A DNA stretch of 21,074 nucleotides. It comes from a virus. Position numbers and translations under genes: made by a program. Shown in pieces: positions 14,309-20,841 of the stretch (the first letter of the stretch is position 1; every line of letters starts with the position of its first letter). The stretch covers positions 1 to 21,074 of IMG/VR virus record IMGVR_UViG_3300044647_002172; one strand, 5' to 3'. The notes beneath the pieces are model-generated. The model saw only the letters and a list, made by a program, of their open reading frames with translations, did no database searches and was not told the DNA's origin.

Positions 14309-14512
14309 ATGGTCTGCCAAAGCTATCTTGAAATGTCGCCAAAGGAAAAGATCCTTTTTATTGGTCAATTGAACCATGCCTGTATGTCAAATGAAACCCT
14401 CTTTGAGATGGGCAAGGAAATAATTGAACTTGCCGGATTATTAAGAGTATTTGAAAAAGTAACAATTTTGCCGTCACCAAAAACAGAAGCACATGAACAA
14501 AATATTGATTAG
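14309..14512 (+). CDS. Hypothetical small protein (67 aa)
   Basis: A 67-residue helical protein: MSPKEKILFIGQLNHACMSN, then LFEMGKEIIELAGLLRVFEK. It contains two Cys and an amphipathic core, but no motif that I recognise. It starts 16 bases after the primase-helicase and its end overlaps the first glycosyltransferase by 20 bases, so it is part of the same operon. Confidence 0.6.
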   Translation: MVCQSYLEMSPKEKILFIGQLNHACMSNETLFEMGKEIIELAGLLRVFEKVTILPSPKTEAHEQNID

Positions 14513-15749
14513 TTCAGAGTACCTAACTCAAACAGGGTTTGCTACGGTATGTGAGAACATAGCTGATATGCTAAAGCACAACAACGAAGTAGCAATAGTT
14601 GATTACAGCCGTAAGCACAATCACTTTTTTAGGACAAATGGAGTGGTATTTATGGGCAACCCCAATCCGGAAGAAGATAGATGGGCAATCAATAAGATAT
14701 TAGAATTGATTGACAGCTTCGACACGTTGTTTATCATAAACGATATCTGGAATATTGACGAAATATTGGAATCAATAAAAAAGAGCAGAAAGAAGCTACC
14801 AAAAATAGTTATCTATTTCCCGGTAGATGCCAAAGGACACATGGGACATTGGTATAAGCACATGGACATTGTTTCAAGCATAGTAACCTACACTCAGTTT
14901 GCAAAGGATGTAGCAGCAGAAGCTATGCGTAGTGATTTTGCAGACAGAAAAATTGCAGATGAAATAATAGACCGAATCAGCATAATACCTCACGGCATAA
15001 ACAGGCAACATTATTATAAAATAGAAGACAAGAACTCAATACGCAGAGAAGCCTTTGGTACTGATAAATATGATGATGCTTTCATTGTATTAAATGCTAA
15101 TCGTAATCAGCCAAGAAAAAAATTAGACATAACTATAAGGGCTTTTGCTCATTATTTAAAAACAGCCAAGGTTGATTCCTATCTTTATATGCATTGCGCC
15201 ATATTGGATTGCTATATTGATGTTTACAACTACGCAAAAAGAGTAGGCATTCAGGATAACTTAATACTAAGTTGCCCATTAGAAAATCCTCATTACAGAC
15301 CTTCGCTATCAAACGAACAAATGAATTTGCTTTATAATGCCTGTGACGTAGGGATAAATACTTCTTTGGGAGAGGGATGGGGATTGTGTTCAGTAGAGCA
15401 GGCTTCATTGGGTGTGCCTCAAATTGTTCCCAATCATAGTGCTTGTGCTGAGATATTTACAAAGAGCGAAGCAAACTTTATTGAATGCCCTACTGAATTA
15501 GTTATGAATAACATTATGACCGTAGGTAAACTGGCAGATGTAAATTCAGCATCTTACCAAATTTACTTAATGTCTGATTACATTTACAGGTCTAAAAAAG
15601 CAGCCATATCATTTGAAAAGTTTAATGCAGATTGCTATTCTTGGGAAGAAGATATCGCTGACGCATGGATAACTATATTTGATAACTTAAAAGACACGAC
15701 AATCCATGAACAACTTGTGTCCAATCACCAAAAATCCACGATACTATAA
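14493..15749 (+). CDS. Glycosyltransferase, GT4-like (GT-B fold)
   Basis: A 418-residue protein with the two-domain GT-B plan. The N-terminal half starts MNKILISSEYLTQTGFATVC, a usual GT4 Gly-rich acceptor loop. The C-terminal half has IPHGIN (165-170), LNANRNQPRKKLD (200-212, with the phosphate-binding R/K), the donor site SLGEGWGLCSVEQASLG (E294-x7-E302) and PNHSACAE. Such enzymes transfer a sugar from a nucleotide donor, keeping its configuration. It is cytosolic: no signal peptide or membrane segment. It is followed with 1 base of spacing by a GT2-like gene and then by a methyltransferase, so the three probably build or finish one glycan. Substrate (virion protein, host surface polymer, or DNA base) cannot be read from sequence. 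Confidence 0.85.
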   Translation: MNKILISSEYLTQTGFATVCENIADMLKHNNEVAIVDYSRKHNHFFRTNGVVFMGNPNPEEDRWAINKILELIDSFDTLFIINDIWNIDEILESIKKSRKKLPKIVIYFPVDAKGHMGHWYKHMDIVSSIVTYTQFAKDVAAEAMRSDFADRKIADEIIDRISIIPHGINRQHYYKIEDKNSIRREAFGTDKYDDAFIVLNANRNQPRKKLDITIRAFAHYLKTAKVDSYLYMHCAILDCYIDVYNYAKRVGIQDNLILSCPLENPHYRPSLSNEQMNLLYNACDVGINTSLGEGWGLCSVEQASLGVPQIVPNHSACAEIFTKSEANFIECPTELVMNNIMTVGKLADVNSASYQIYLMSDYIYRSKKAAISFEKFNADCYSWEEDIADAWITIFDNLKDTTIHEQLVSNHQKSTIL

Positions 15750-15750
15750 A

Positions 15751-16434
15751 ATGAAAGTCACATTATTAGTACCAACTTTGTCAAGATTTGATTTGCTTAA
15801 AAGATTACTTAAATCAGAAGAAGATCAAACGAGAAGAGCAGACAATATAATAATTATAGATAACTCAAATGGCAAATTAGGTAAGCTAAGGGGGCAAATA
15901 GTTTCAGCTAATAACCTAGGCGTAGCCGGATCATGGAATTTAGGGTTAAATATGCTCAAAGACGAAAAAGACCACTTGCTTATTATTGGGAATGACGACA
16001 ATAAATTAACGCCTATTGCCATCGAAGAGTTTGTAAGATTAGCAGAAGAAAATCCTACTCACGGGTTCTTTGGCACTCACGGAGCTTTATTTTCCTTATT
16101 CGCAGTTCGTCCAGACATTGCCATAAAAACAGTAGGTTACTTTGATGATGGATTTTATCCTGCTTATTATGAGGATAACGATTACCATTATCGAATGAAA
16201 TTAGCTGGCTTGGATTTCATTTATACCAACAAAGAACTATTTGAACTAGGGGTTGATGGAGCAGGAAGTCAAACTATTAACTCGACTATCACTTCTGACG
16301 AAGACAGGGACATGATCTTCAAGGGTTTTCAAGCAAACAAATCAAGGTATAAAGCTAAGTGGGGAGGAGAACCACACAAAGAGAAATATTCATCACCATT
16401 TAATTTAAGATCATTATGCACGGTCAACAAGTAG
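15751..16434 (+). CDS. Glycosyltransferase, GT2-like (GT-A fold)
   Basis: A 227-residue protein, short for GT2 but complete in core motifs. The Rossmann-like start MKVTLLVPTLSRFDLLKRLL is followed by IIIIDNSNG (D37), NNLGVAGSWNLGL (53-65, the usual donor loop), NDDN (81-84, the DxD-like metal site) and ACCEPTOR-type YEDNDYHYRMKLAG (140-153, ED-x-D). I choose ATG 15751 because the GT2 N-terminus begins here; a frame from 15706 would add 15 residues overlapping the previous gene. It follows the GT4 gene with a single base between stop and start. A Rha-type or hexose transferase is plausible from the family; acceptor unknown. Confidence 0.8.
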   Translation: MKVTLLVPTLSRFDLLKRLLKSEEDQTRRADNIIIIDNSNGKLGKLRGQIVSANNLGVAGSWNLGLNMLKDEKDHLLIIGNDDNKLTPIAIEEFVRLAEENPTHGFFGTHGALFSLFAVRPDIAIKTVGYFDDGFYPAYYEDNDYHYRMKLAGLDFIYTNKELFELGVDGAGSQTINSTITSDEDRDMIFKGFQANKSRYKAKWGGEPHKEKYSSPFNLRSLCTVNK

Positions 16435-16934
16435 ATTTCATTAATGAAGCATTAAATACATTTCCGAATTTTAGGAGTAATGTAAAAGTATTAGATGTAG
16501 GTAGCGCAGATATAAACGGCAATAACAGACAGTTTTTTATAAATAATTACCAGTACACAGGAATAGACATAGCTCCAGCACCTAACGTAGATGTAATAAC
16601 TCCTATTCATTTGTACAAATCTGATTTTTTATATGATGTAGTATTGACGGGAGAAATGTTAGAGCATGATAAATATTGGAAAGATTCAATAAGAAAAATG
16701 ATTAGTTTAGTAAGAATTGGGGGAATATTTATTATGACTTGTGCCTCCACGGGTAGACCAGAACATGGAACTACGCAAGCACATAGCGGATCTAGTCCAC
16801 ATACTAATGATTATTATAGAAACATATCGGCAACAGATTTTGAAGCAATAGTTAATATACATGAGGAGTTTGGTCCATATAGTTTAAGGTATCAAAACTG
16901 CGATTTATTTTTTTATGGAATAAGAATTAAATGA
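16416..16934 (+). CDS. SAM-dependent methyltransferase (class I)
   Basis: A 172-residue Rossmann methyltransferase. Motif I is VLDVGSADING (25-35), D51 in YTGIDIA fits the ribose-binding acid, DVVLTGEMLEH (74-84) is the post-III motif of Methyltransf_11-type enzymes, and RIGGIFIMTCAS (100-111) is the late strand. It overlaps the GT2 gene by 19 bases and the NinG-like gene by 4 (ATGA). Being in the glycosyltransferase row, sugar O-methylation is the first guess; a capping step that ends a glycan chain would fit. DNA or protein methylation is not excluded: no target-recognition domain or DPPY/NPPY motif is seen, so a DNA base methylase is unlikely. Confidence 0.75.
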   Translation: MHGQQVDFINEALNTFPNFRSNVKVLDVGSADINGNNRQFFINNYQYTGIDIAPAPNVDVITPIHLYKSDFLYDVVLTGEMLEHDKYWKDSIRKMISLVRIGGIFIMTCASTGRPEHGTTQAHSGSSPHTNDYYRNISATDFEAIVNIHEEFGPYSLRYQNCDLFFYGIRIK

Positions 16935-17497
16935 TCCCCCGTACAAAGTTTGGCAATTGCTCTAATTGTGATGCTTCCAATACCGAATGCGTAAAGGTAG
17001 GCAAGTCATTGTATTGCCTCAAGTGCCGTAATTACGACAAAGCCAAGCAGCAGACCGAAAGAGCCAATAAACGGCTTCTGGACAGAGTAAAAGACAAGGA
17101 CAACGACCGAAGCTATATCATTCAGGATTTGGATGATGCCATGAGCCAATATATCCGTATTAAAAATGCTGATGCAAACGGCATAGTGCAATGCTACACT
17201 TGTTCGTGGAAAGGTCGCTGGCAAGATGCGGATTGTGGTCATTTCGTATCAAGAGGAACAATGTTACTAAGGTGGGATACAAGGAACTTAAAGGTTCAAT
17301 GCAAAAATTGCAATCAGATGAATTACGGGAACATAGAATGTTACGCAGCAAACTTAAATAAAGATACACCCGGCTTATCCGATCAGTTATTTGAAGAAGC
17401 CAAAGAGCCTCACAAGTGGACCAGAGATGATTTGAAAGAAATGCTCATAGACATTAGAGCAAAGCTGAAGTTGGTAAAAACAAAAATAAATGTGTAG
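16931..17497 (+). CDS. ninG: NinG/Rap-like recombination endonuclease
   Basis: A 188-residue Zn-binding nuclease like lambda NinG (Rap), which cuts recombination intermediates such as Holliday junctions. Two Cys pairs occur near the start (C10-x2-C13 and C29-x2-C32), a long Lys/Arg helix follows (35-60), then the NinG core: VQCYTC (C88, C91), DCGHFVSRG (C102, H104), RWDTRNLKVQCKNCN (R114, N119, C124, C127, N128) and a Gly-Asn-x5-Y region. It starts at ATGA overlapping the methyltransferase stop. In phages this gene usually lies in the recombination/early region, as here. N-terminal Zn ribbon plus HNH-like core makes the call quite safe. Confidence 0.85.
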   Translation: MIPRTKFGNCSNCDASNTECVKVGKSLYCLKCRNYDKAKQQTERANKRLLDRVKDKDNDRSYIIQDLDDAMSQYIRIKNADANGIVQCYTCSWKGRWQDADCGHFVSRGTMLLRWDTRNLKVQCKNCNQMNYGNIECYAANLNKDTPGLSDQLFEEAKEPHKWTRDDLKEMLIDIRAKLKLVKTKINV

Positions 17498-17816
17498 GTT
17501 TACTTCTGAAATGGAAGCAATAGCATTGTGTATAGACGATACCGGGAAGCCCAAAAATATCCCAAAAGATAGATGGCTAAGGAAGGGAAGCCTGTACACT
17601 ATTATCTACGCCACATTGGTAATGCCTCAAGACAGGATTGCATTTTATGTTGCCGAAATAGACCTAACCGAAGACCACCATCCATACCAATACTTTCTTT
17701 CTGATAGATTTGCCTTCTCTGAACAAGGGCTTATAGATGTAGGAGAGCTGATTGATTTTTGTCTTCAAACAAATCACATCGTTGAAAGTTTTCTTGCTGA
17801 AATCCAATCAGCGTAA
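17490..17816 (+). CDS. Hypothetical phage/Bacteroidetes protein (108 aa)
   Basis: A 108-residue protein. The core AIALCIDDTGKPKNIPKDRW, then RKGSLYTIIYATLVM...FYVAEIDL, HHPYQYFLSDRFAF, is a pattern I associate with small conserved proteins of unknown function in Bacteroidetes genomes and phages (CIDD..KP..IP...W...G..Y.I). A small beta-rich fold is likely. ATG 17490 overlaps NinG by 8 bases; ATG 17511 is an alternative start that would skip MCRFTSE. It is the last gene of the plus-strand operon; the terminator at 17973-17999 follows. Confidence 0.65.
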   Translation: MCRFTSEMEAIALCIDDTGKPKNIPKDRWLRKGSLYTIIYATLVMPQDRIAFYVAEIDLTEDHHPYQYFLSDRFAFSEQGLIDVGELIDFCLQTNHIVESFLAEIQSA

Positions 17817-17848
17817 CTTTTATCTTTCTGTCGTAAAATTACTATCCG

Positions 17849-17863
17849 TAATATTAAATATTA
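17849..17863. promoter_or_regulatory. 7-1-7 AT palindrome (possible operator)
   Basis: TAATATT-A-AATATTA is a perfect inverted repeat in the 180-base gap after the early operon, 31 bases ahead of a -7 element. It is AT-only, so chance is possible. A site for one of the phage HTH or winged-helix proteins is the functional reading. Confidence 0.3.
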
Positions 17864-17893
17864 GGGTTGGTGAATTCCAAATTTTATATAAAT

Positions 17894-17901
17894 TACCTTT
17901 G
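17894..17901 (+). promoter_or_regulatory. -7 promoter element for a short plus-strand RNA
   Basis: TACCTTTG is a full TAnnTTTG match and lies about 100 bases ahead of a strong terminator with no gene between. It would start RNA at about 17908. A GTTGG at 17866-17870 is too far for an ideal -33 element. Confidence 0.4.
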
Positions 17902-17907
17902 GTGTGA

Positions 17908-17999
17908 ATTTTGACATAAAGAGTGTGCAGCTCTGTTCAAAATATCGACACCTATGAACAAACCAACCACACGACCTTCCTTTCTAGGAGGGTCTTTTT
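17908..17999 (+). ncRNA. Candidate ~90-nt small RNA
   Basis: Promoter-like TACCTTTG at 17894-17901 is followed by a first hairpin (17908-17914 with 17937-17943, ATTTTGA/TCAAAAT, plus AGAG 17920-17923 with CTCT 17931-17934), an unpaired AC-rich part (17944-17972) and the terminator hairpin with T5. Promoter, structured head, single-stranded middle and intrinsic terminator is the usual build of a bacterial small RNA. The simpler view is that only the terminator matters, serving the operon ending at 17816. Confidence 0.35.
17973..17999 (+). terminator. Rho-independent terminator of the early operon
   Basis: Arms GACCTTCC (17973-17980) and GGAGGGTC (17987-17994) pair over 8 bp with one G-U around TTTCTA, followed by T5 at 17995-17999. 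It closes the plus-strand operon, just at the stop codon of the opposing gene. The minus direction lacks a T-tract after the hairpin. Confidence 0.8.
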
Positions 18000-18310
18000 C
18001 ATCCCCATTTTACTAAATATAAATGGGAGCTTTGTGGTGACAAGTTACGATTCAAATGCGTTCTAATAGTCGTTATGCTTACCCCTAATTCTTCGCTTGC
18101 TTGGTGAGGGCTATCGTATATATCCCCAGTTATTAGGTTAACGACTTTTCTTTCTTTAAATTTTGGCTTATCATTTTCTATTAAAACTTTACACTCATTA
18201 AATTTTTTTCCATACCTAGCTTTCCATTTATTTTTTATGGATTCCGTCTGATCGGAAACTTCCTGAGCGCAAACACCCAACTGGGGATGAACTAATTTAA
18301 CTATTCTCAT
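17999..18310 (-). CDS. NUMOD1-like DNA-binding protein
   Basis: The 103-residue protein from ATG 18310 has a basic first half (KNKWKARYGKKFNECKVLIE) and residues about 55-90 like NUMOD1: VVNLITGDIYDSPHQASEEL, then GVSITTIRTHLNR (V.N..TG..Y.S..EA...LGVS...I..HL). NUMOD1 is a helix-turn-helix module usually attached to HNH or GIY-YIG homing endonucleases; here no nuclease domain is present, so it stands alone or is a remnant. A longer frame from 18364 would add 18 residues, overlap the upstream gene by 52 bases and lose the natural start MRIVKLV. It is the last gene of the minus-strand accessory operon. Confidence 0.6.
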   Translation of the reverse strand: MRIVKLVHPQLGVCAQEVSDQTESIKNKWKARYGKKFNECKVLIENDKPKFKERKVVNLITGDIYDSPHQASEELGVSITTIRTHLNRNLSPQSSHLYLVKWG

Positions 18311-18312
18311 AA

Positions 18313-18576
18313 TTATAAAGTATCGGTACACCAAATAGGGGTTTGATCGCCAACCCAAGCGCATTTAACATTATATTCAAAATGCTCTATCGCATCCTCT
18401 TCGCTCATATCTTCTTGAATAAGAATGTCTATGCACTTGCTTACTGAATAGATAAGCCTCATAGAGGATTCGTCAAATCCAATAATAGCATCATCAAATC
18501 CATCAGCTTTTAAAAATTGGTCTTCTGGAAACCATTCCAAGATTTTGTCTAGCATATAGTTAGGTTTTAGTTCCAT
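18313..18576 (-). CDS. Small conserved-type phage protein (87 aa)
   Basis: An 87-residue acidic protein with FDDAIIGFDESSMRLIYSVS, then EEDAIEHFEYNVKCAWVGDQTPIW. A pattern of AI.G.D..S.RLIYS...C...L......EDA.E.F..N...A.VG..TPI is familiar from small proteins of many phages and has no known function. ATG 18576 overlaps the previous stop by 10 bases; ATG 18555 (MLDKILEWF) lies 11 bases after that stop and is equally good. Confidence 0.65.
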   Translation of the reverse strand: MELKPNYMLDKILEWFPEDQFLKADGFDDAIIGFDESSMRLIYSVSKCIDILIQEDMSEEDAIEHFEYNVKCAWVGDQTPIWCTDTL

Positions 18577-18953
18577 TGATATCCTACCCCTTTAATTGTT
18601 TTAATACAATCAAAATTTAGTGCCTGTCTTATTTTTCTGATATGGACATCTATTGTCCGGTCACTCACTATGACATCATCTCCCCACACTTGGCTCAATA
18701 TTTCATCTCTTTTTACTATTCTGCCCGGATTAGTAATCAAATAATAGGTCAGTTCGGTAACTTTTCTTGGGAAGGTACTGCACATCTCTTTGTAAGATAT
18801 AACATATTTCTCAAGATCGACAACTACGCCATTGTTTTCTACAATTTTTTCCTTCTTTGGAATCATTTTTTCGACCAAATTAATGATCTCGCCCTTGCTA
18901 TAATAGGGCTTTTCTGAATTCTGGAGTTGTTTTAAGAGTGCATTGAGTGTCAT
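18567..18953 (-). CDS. OmpR/PhoB-type winged-helix protein without receiver domain
   Basis: A 128-residue protein. Residues about 40-127 are a response-regulator DNA-binding domain (Trans_reg_C): a beta start (VVVDLEKYVISYKEM), FPRKVTELTYYLITNPGRIV, then KRDEILSQVWGDDVIVSDRT, DVHIRKIRQAL and the diagnostic IKTIKGVGYQW. The first ~38 residues are a helical, basic stretch, not a receiver, so there is no phosphorylation site. The protein would thus bind DNA without a two-component signal, perhaps gated by its N-terminal part. It lies in the accessory minus-strand operon, with 3 bases before it. It may switch phage or host promoters. Confidence 0.8.
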   Translation of the reverse strand: MTLNALLKQLQNSEKPYYSKGEIINLVEKMIPKKEKIVENNGVVVDLEKYVISYKEMCSTFPRKVTELTYYLITNPGRIVKRDEILSQVWGDDVIVSDRTIDVHIRKIRQALNFDCIKTIKGVGYQWN

Positions 18954-18956
18954 AAA

Positions 18957-19193
18957 TTATGAATTTTGAGGGTTAAAGTTCGTGTCATAATATTGATCAG
19001 CAGTCCTTTCAAATAGCCCAGAAGAATTAGCTTCATCTTCCCTGCCATCCAAATAGGCTTGCTTTATTTGGTATTCCTCCTGTTCCAAAAGAAGCTCCAA
19101 TAGAACCACCACAAAATCTATTTCAAGCACTTTCCCAAAGTTTTTATACCCTATTATCTCCTCTACTGCTTTTCTTATTGCTGTTTGTTGCAT
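18957..19193 (-). CDS. Small phage-type hypothetical protein (78 aa)
   Basis: A 78-residue helical, acidic protein. The stretch LEQEEYQIKQAYLDGREDEA and the end ADQYYDTNFNPQNS follow a pattern (E..QI..AY..G......AE.YY...F) common in short phage proteins of Bacteroidetes hosts. Function unknown. It is placed between the GT gene and the PhoB-like gene, 10 and 3 bases away. Confidence 0.65.
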   Translation of the reverse strand: MQQTAIRKAVEEIIGYKNFGKVLEIDFVVVLLELLLEQEEYQIKQAYLDGREDEANSSGLFERTADQYYDTNFNPQNS

Positions 19194-19203
19194 TGTCTTT
19201 GTT

Positions 19204-20271
19204 TTAATTGTTCTCTATATCTTTTATAAGTGCAAGAAATATGTCTTTGTTTTTTTGCAAATTGTGTTTTTTGGCAGCATAATCGCAGGCTCTTTTATAA
19301 TTCATTATTTGCTCTATGCTCATTGAATTTATTGTTTTTGCCATTGTTTTAGGGCTATAATCTGAACAAACCCTACCCACCCTAAACTTCTCAACAATAT
19401 TTTTCATTTCCGGATTCGGAGTTACAACCAAACAAAGCCGTGCTTGTATAAATTCAAATAGCTTGTTGGGGAGAGCATTTAAATGATTAAGGTTTCGTGG
19501 GCTTAATATGTATATGGCAATGTCGTAAATATTTGTATACTCAATTATTTTATCACTATTAACAGGGGGGATAAAATAAATGTTTTTGTTTTTAGAGGCA
19601 TATCTTTTCAATTGATTAATATAATTCTTATCCCCAGTTAGCATAAAATAAACCTCAAATCTTTTCTCAAGCATCATAGCCATGTCTATCATATCCTCCA
19701 ATCTTCTTGACCTTATGGCAGCACCATGATGAATTATCTTTATTTTCCTAATGGTTTGGTATGGTGACAGGTTAAAATATTGGGCTGCATTTGTGATAGT
19801 ATATACTTCTTTATTGTAAAGCCCCATGTACTTATTGGCAATAGTTTGGGAAACTGTGGTAAATAGGTCGCAATATTTTATGTATTTCTTGCATAAATAT
19901 TTCAGATATGGCTTATGAAATATCCTCCAAAATAAATTGTCATTGAATTCTTCTGGATGGTATTCGTGTGCATCAAAAATAATCAAAGAGTTATACGATA
20001 TTTTAATGGCAAATGGCAAAGACTCAATATTGTTGGCAATAACTATGTCGTATTTTTTATCCTTAAATTGATTCAATAAACACACTTTTTTTTCATCCCA
20101 ATAATATTTATCATAAAGTCGGGAAAAATAGAATAGCTTCTCTTTTGTTTTTGGACTTGATTTTAATACCACCGTTGTTACCGCATACTCATTTTCTATA
20201 AAACTTATTTGCCTTTTAACTCTTTGATTATTACTGATATCAAAGTCCGCTACAATAAGAGCCTTTTTCAT
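19204..20271 (-). CDS. Glycosyltransferase, GT4-like (GT-B fold), in opposite-strand operon
   Basis: A 355-residue GT-B enzyme. The start MKKALIVADFDISNNQRVKR is a typical N-terminal Rossmann loop (N..RV.RQ). The middle has IIFDAHEYHPE (97-107, common in capsular and LPS glycosyltransferases). The C-terminal half has KIIHHGAAIRSRRLEDMI (178-195), LTGDKN, FIPPV and NALPNKLFEFIQARLCLVVT (265-284), with the donor-binding E273. No signal or membrane part. It overlaps the previous gene by 4 bases (ATGA). It is not a duplicate of the 14493 enzyme; the motifs differ. A phage with three glycosyltransferases may alter its own or the host's surface; direction unknown. Confidence 0.8.
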   Translation of the reverse strand: MKKALIVADFDISNNQRVKRQISFIENEYAVTTVVLKSSPKTKEKLFYFSRLYDKYYWDEKKVCLLNQFKDKKYDIVIANNIESLPFAIKISYNSLIIFDAHEYHPEEFNDNLFWRIFHKPYLKYLCKKYIKYCDLFTTVSQTIANKYMGLYNKEVYTITNAAQYFNLSPYQTIRKIKIIHHGAAIRSRRLEDMIDMAMMLEKRFEVYFMLTGDKNYINQLKRYASKNKNIYFIPPVNSDKIIEYTNIYDIAIYILSPRNLNHLNALPNKLFEFIQARLCLVVTPNPEMKNIVEKFRVGRVCSDYSPKTMAKTINSMSIEQIMNYKRACDYAAKKHNLQKNKDIFLALIKDIENN

Positions 20272-20558
20272 GCATCCCCTTTTAATTGTTCACGATACCA
20301 GTAACATCCCCTTGCAAAAGAAGACATTGCCACCCCCCTATTCAAAAATGAATCCGAATGCTCTTCAGCAGCATCCAATATCTTTTCATCTGATATTTCT
20401 TGTTGGGGAATATACTTGCCCAACCATTGTAATAAAGGTTCTCCGCTACCTATAGCCTTATGGTCTATCCACCACTCTCCATTGTGGTTTTTTATTTCAT
20501 ATTCATTCCCATCCAATGGCTTTCCCAAAGAAGTCAAAAGTTTTTCTATTGATGTCAT
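20268..20558 (-). CDS. Hypothetical phage protein (96 aa)
   Basis: A 96-residue protein in two parts: a beta-like half (EYEIKNHNGEWWIDHKAI) and a helical C-terminal half ending DEKILDAAEEHSDSF, then SFARGCYWYREQLKGDA. The SF..G..WYREQLK end is common in phage orphans of Bacteroidetes. A second copy of this end (WYRKQLKQ) lies just upstream, at 20561-20599, without a start. Function unknown. Its stop overlaps the start of the glycosyltransferase. Confidence 0.65.
   Translation of the reverse strand: MTSIEKLLTSLGKPLDGNEYEIKNHNGEWWIDHKAIGSGEPLLQWLGKYIPQQEISDEKILDAAEEHSDSFLNRGVAMSSFARGCYWYREQLKGDA
20280..20300. repeat. 21-bp direct repeat, copy 1 (copy 2 at 20579-20599)
   Basis: The two copies match at 20 of 21 positions. 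Copy 1 encodes the WYREQLK end of the 96-residue gene on the minus strand; copy 2 encodes WYRKQLK in the remnant. The shared coding sense points to gene duplication, not to a regulatory site. Confidence 0.7.
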
Positions 20559-20560
20559 AA

Positions 20561-20599
20561 TTAATCTTTTTTAGGTTGTTTTAATTGTTTACGATACCA
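20561..20599 (-). pseudogene. Remnant 3' end of a paralogue of the 96-aa gene
   Basis: The minus strand encodes WYRKQLKQPKKD and a TAA, matching the C-terminus WYREQLK of the 96-residue gene. There is no start, and a TGA lies four codons upstream in the same frame. It appears to be what is left of a tandem copy after a deletion that joined the 3' end of the Zn-finger gene to the tail of the lost gene. Confidence 0.5.
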
Positions 20600-20601
20600 C
20601 T

Positions 20602-20841
20602 TTATTTTTCATATTGATTTTTCATTAGTTTGAACAGTTCAAGTTTCGTTAATTCTTTTTCAGGCTTTTGGGGTAATTCTTTTTGAAGCAATACCCCCGG
20701 TTTAACTTGCGGCTTTTTATTTTCCCTATTCCAGTACACCCTACACTTTGGCTGACAGAATCTTTTGTTCCTGTATTTAGAATCCATTTTTTGTTTGCAG
20801 TATTCGCAAGATTCCTTTTTATCAAACACTCCTTTCTCCAT
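20602..20841 (-). CDS. Small Zn-finger protein (79 aa)
   Basis: A 79-residue basic protein. Four Cys form a likely Zn site: C12-x2-C15 and C29-x3-C33 (SCEYCKQKM, FCQPKCRVYWNR). Residues 34-60 are Lys/Pro-rich, and the rest is a helical tail (LTKLELFKLMKNQYEK). The pattern C..C......(R/K)..FC...C....NR is shared by small Zn-ribbon/DUF2116-like proteins. It may bind nucleic acid; function unknown. It is the first visible gene of the accessory minus-strand operon. Confidence 0.65.
   Translation of the reverse strand: MEKGVFDKKESCEYCKQKMDSKYRNKRFCQPKCRVYWNRENKKPQVKPGVLLQKELPQKPEKELTKLELFKLMKNQYEK

Noticed and set aside
15706-15750. Upstream start for the GT2 gene
   Set aside because: It would add 15 residues that overlap the end of the GT4 gene, while ATG 15751 begins right at the conserved GT2 N-terminus.
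17954-18016. 20-codon plus-strand ORF (starts MNKPTTRPSFLGG)
   Set aside because: It runs straight through the terminator hairpin and T-tract and into the opposing gene; the composition is that of the hairpin, not of a protein.
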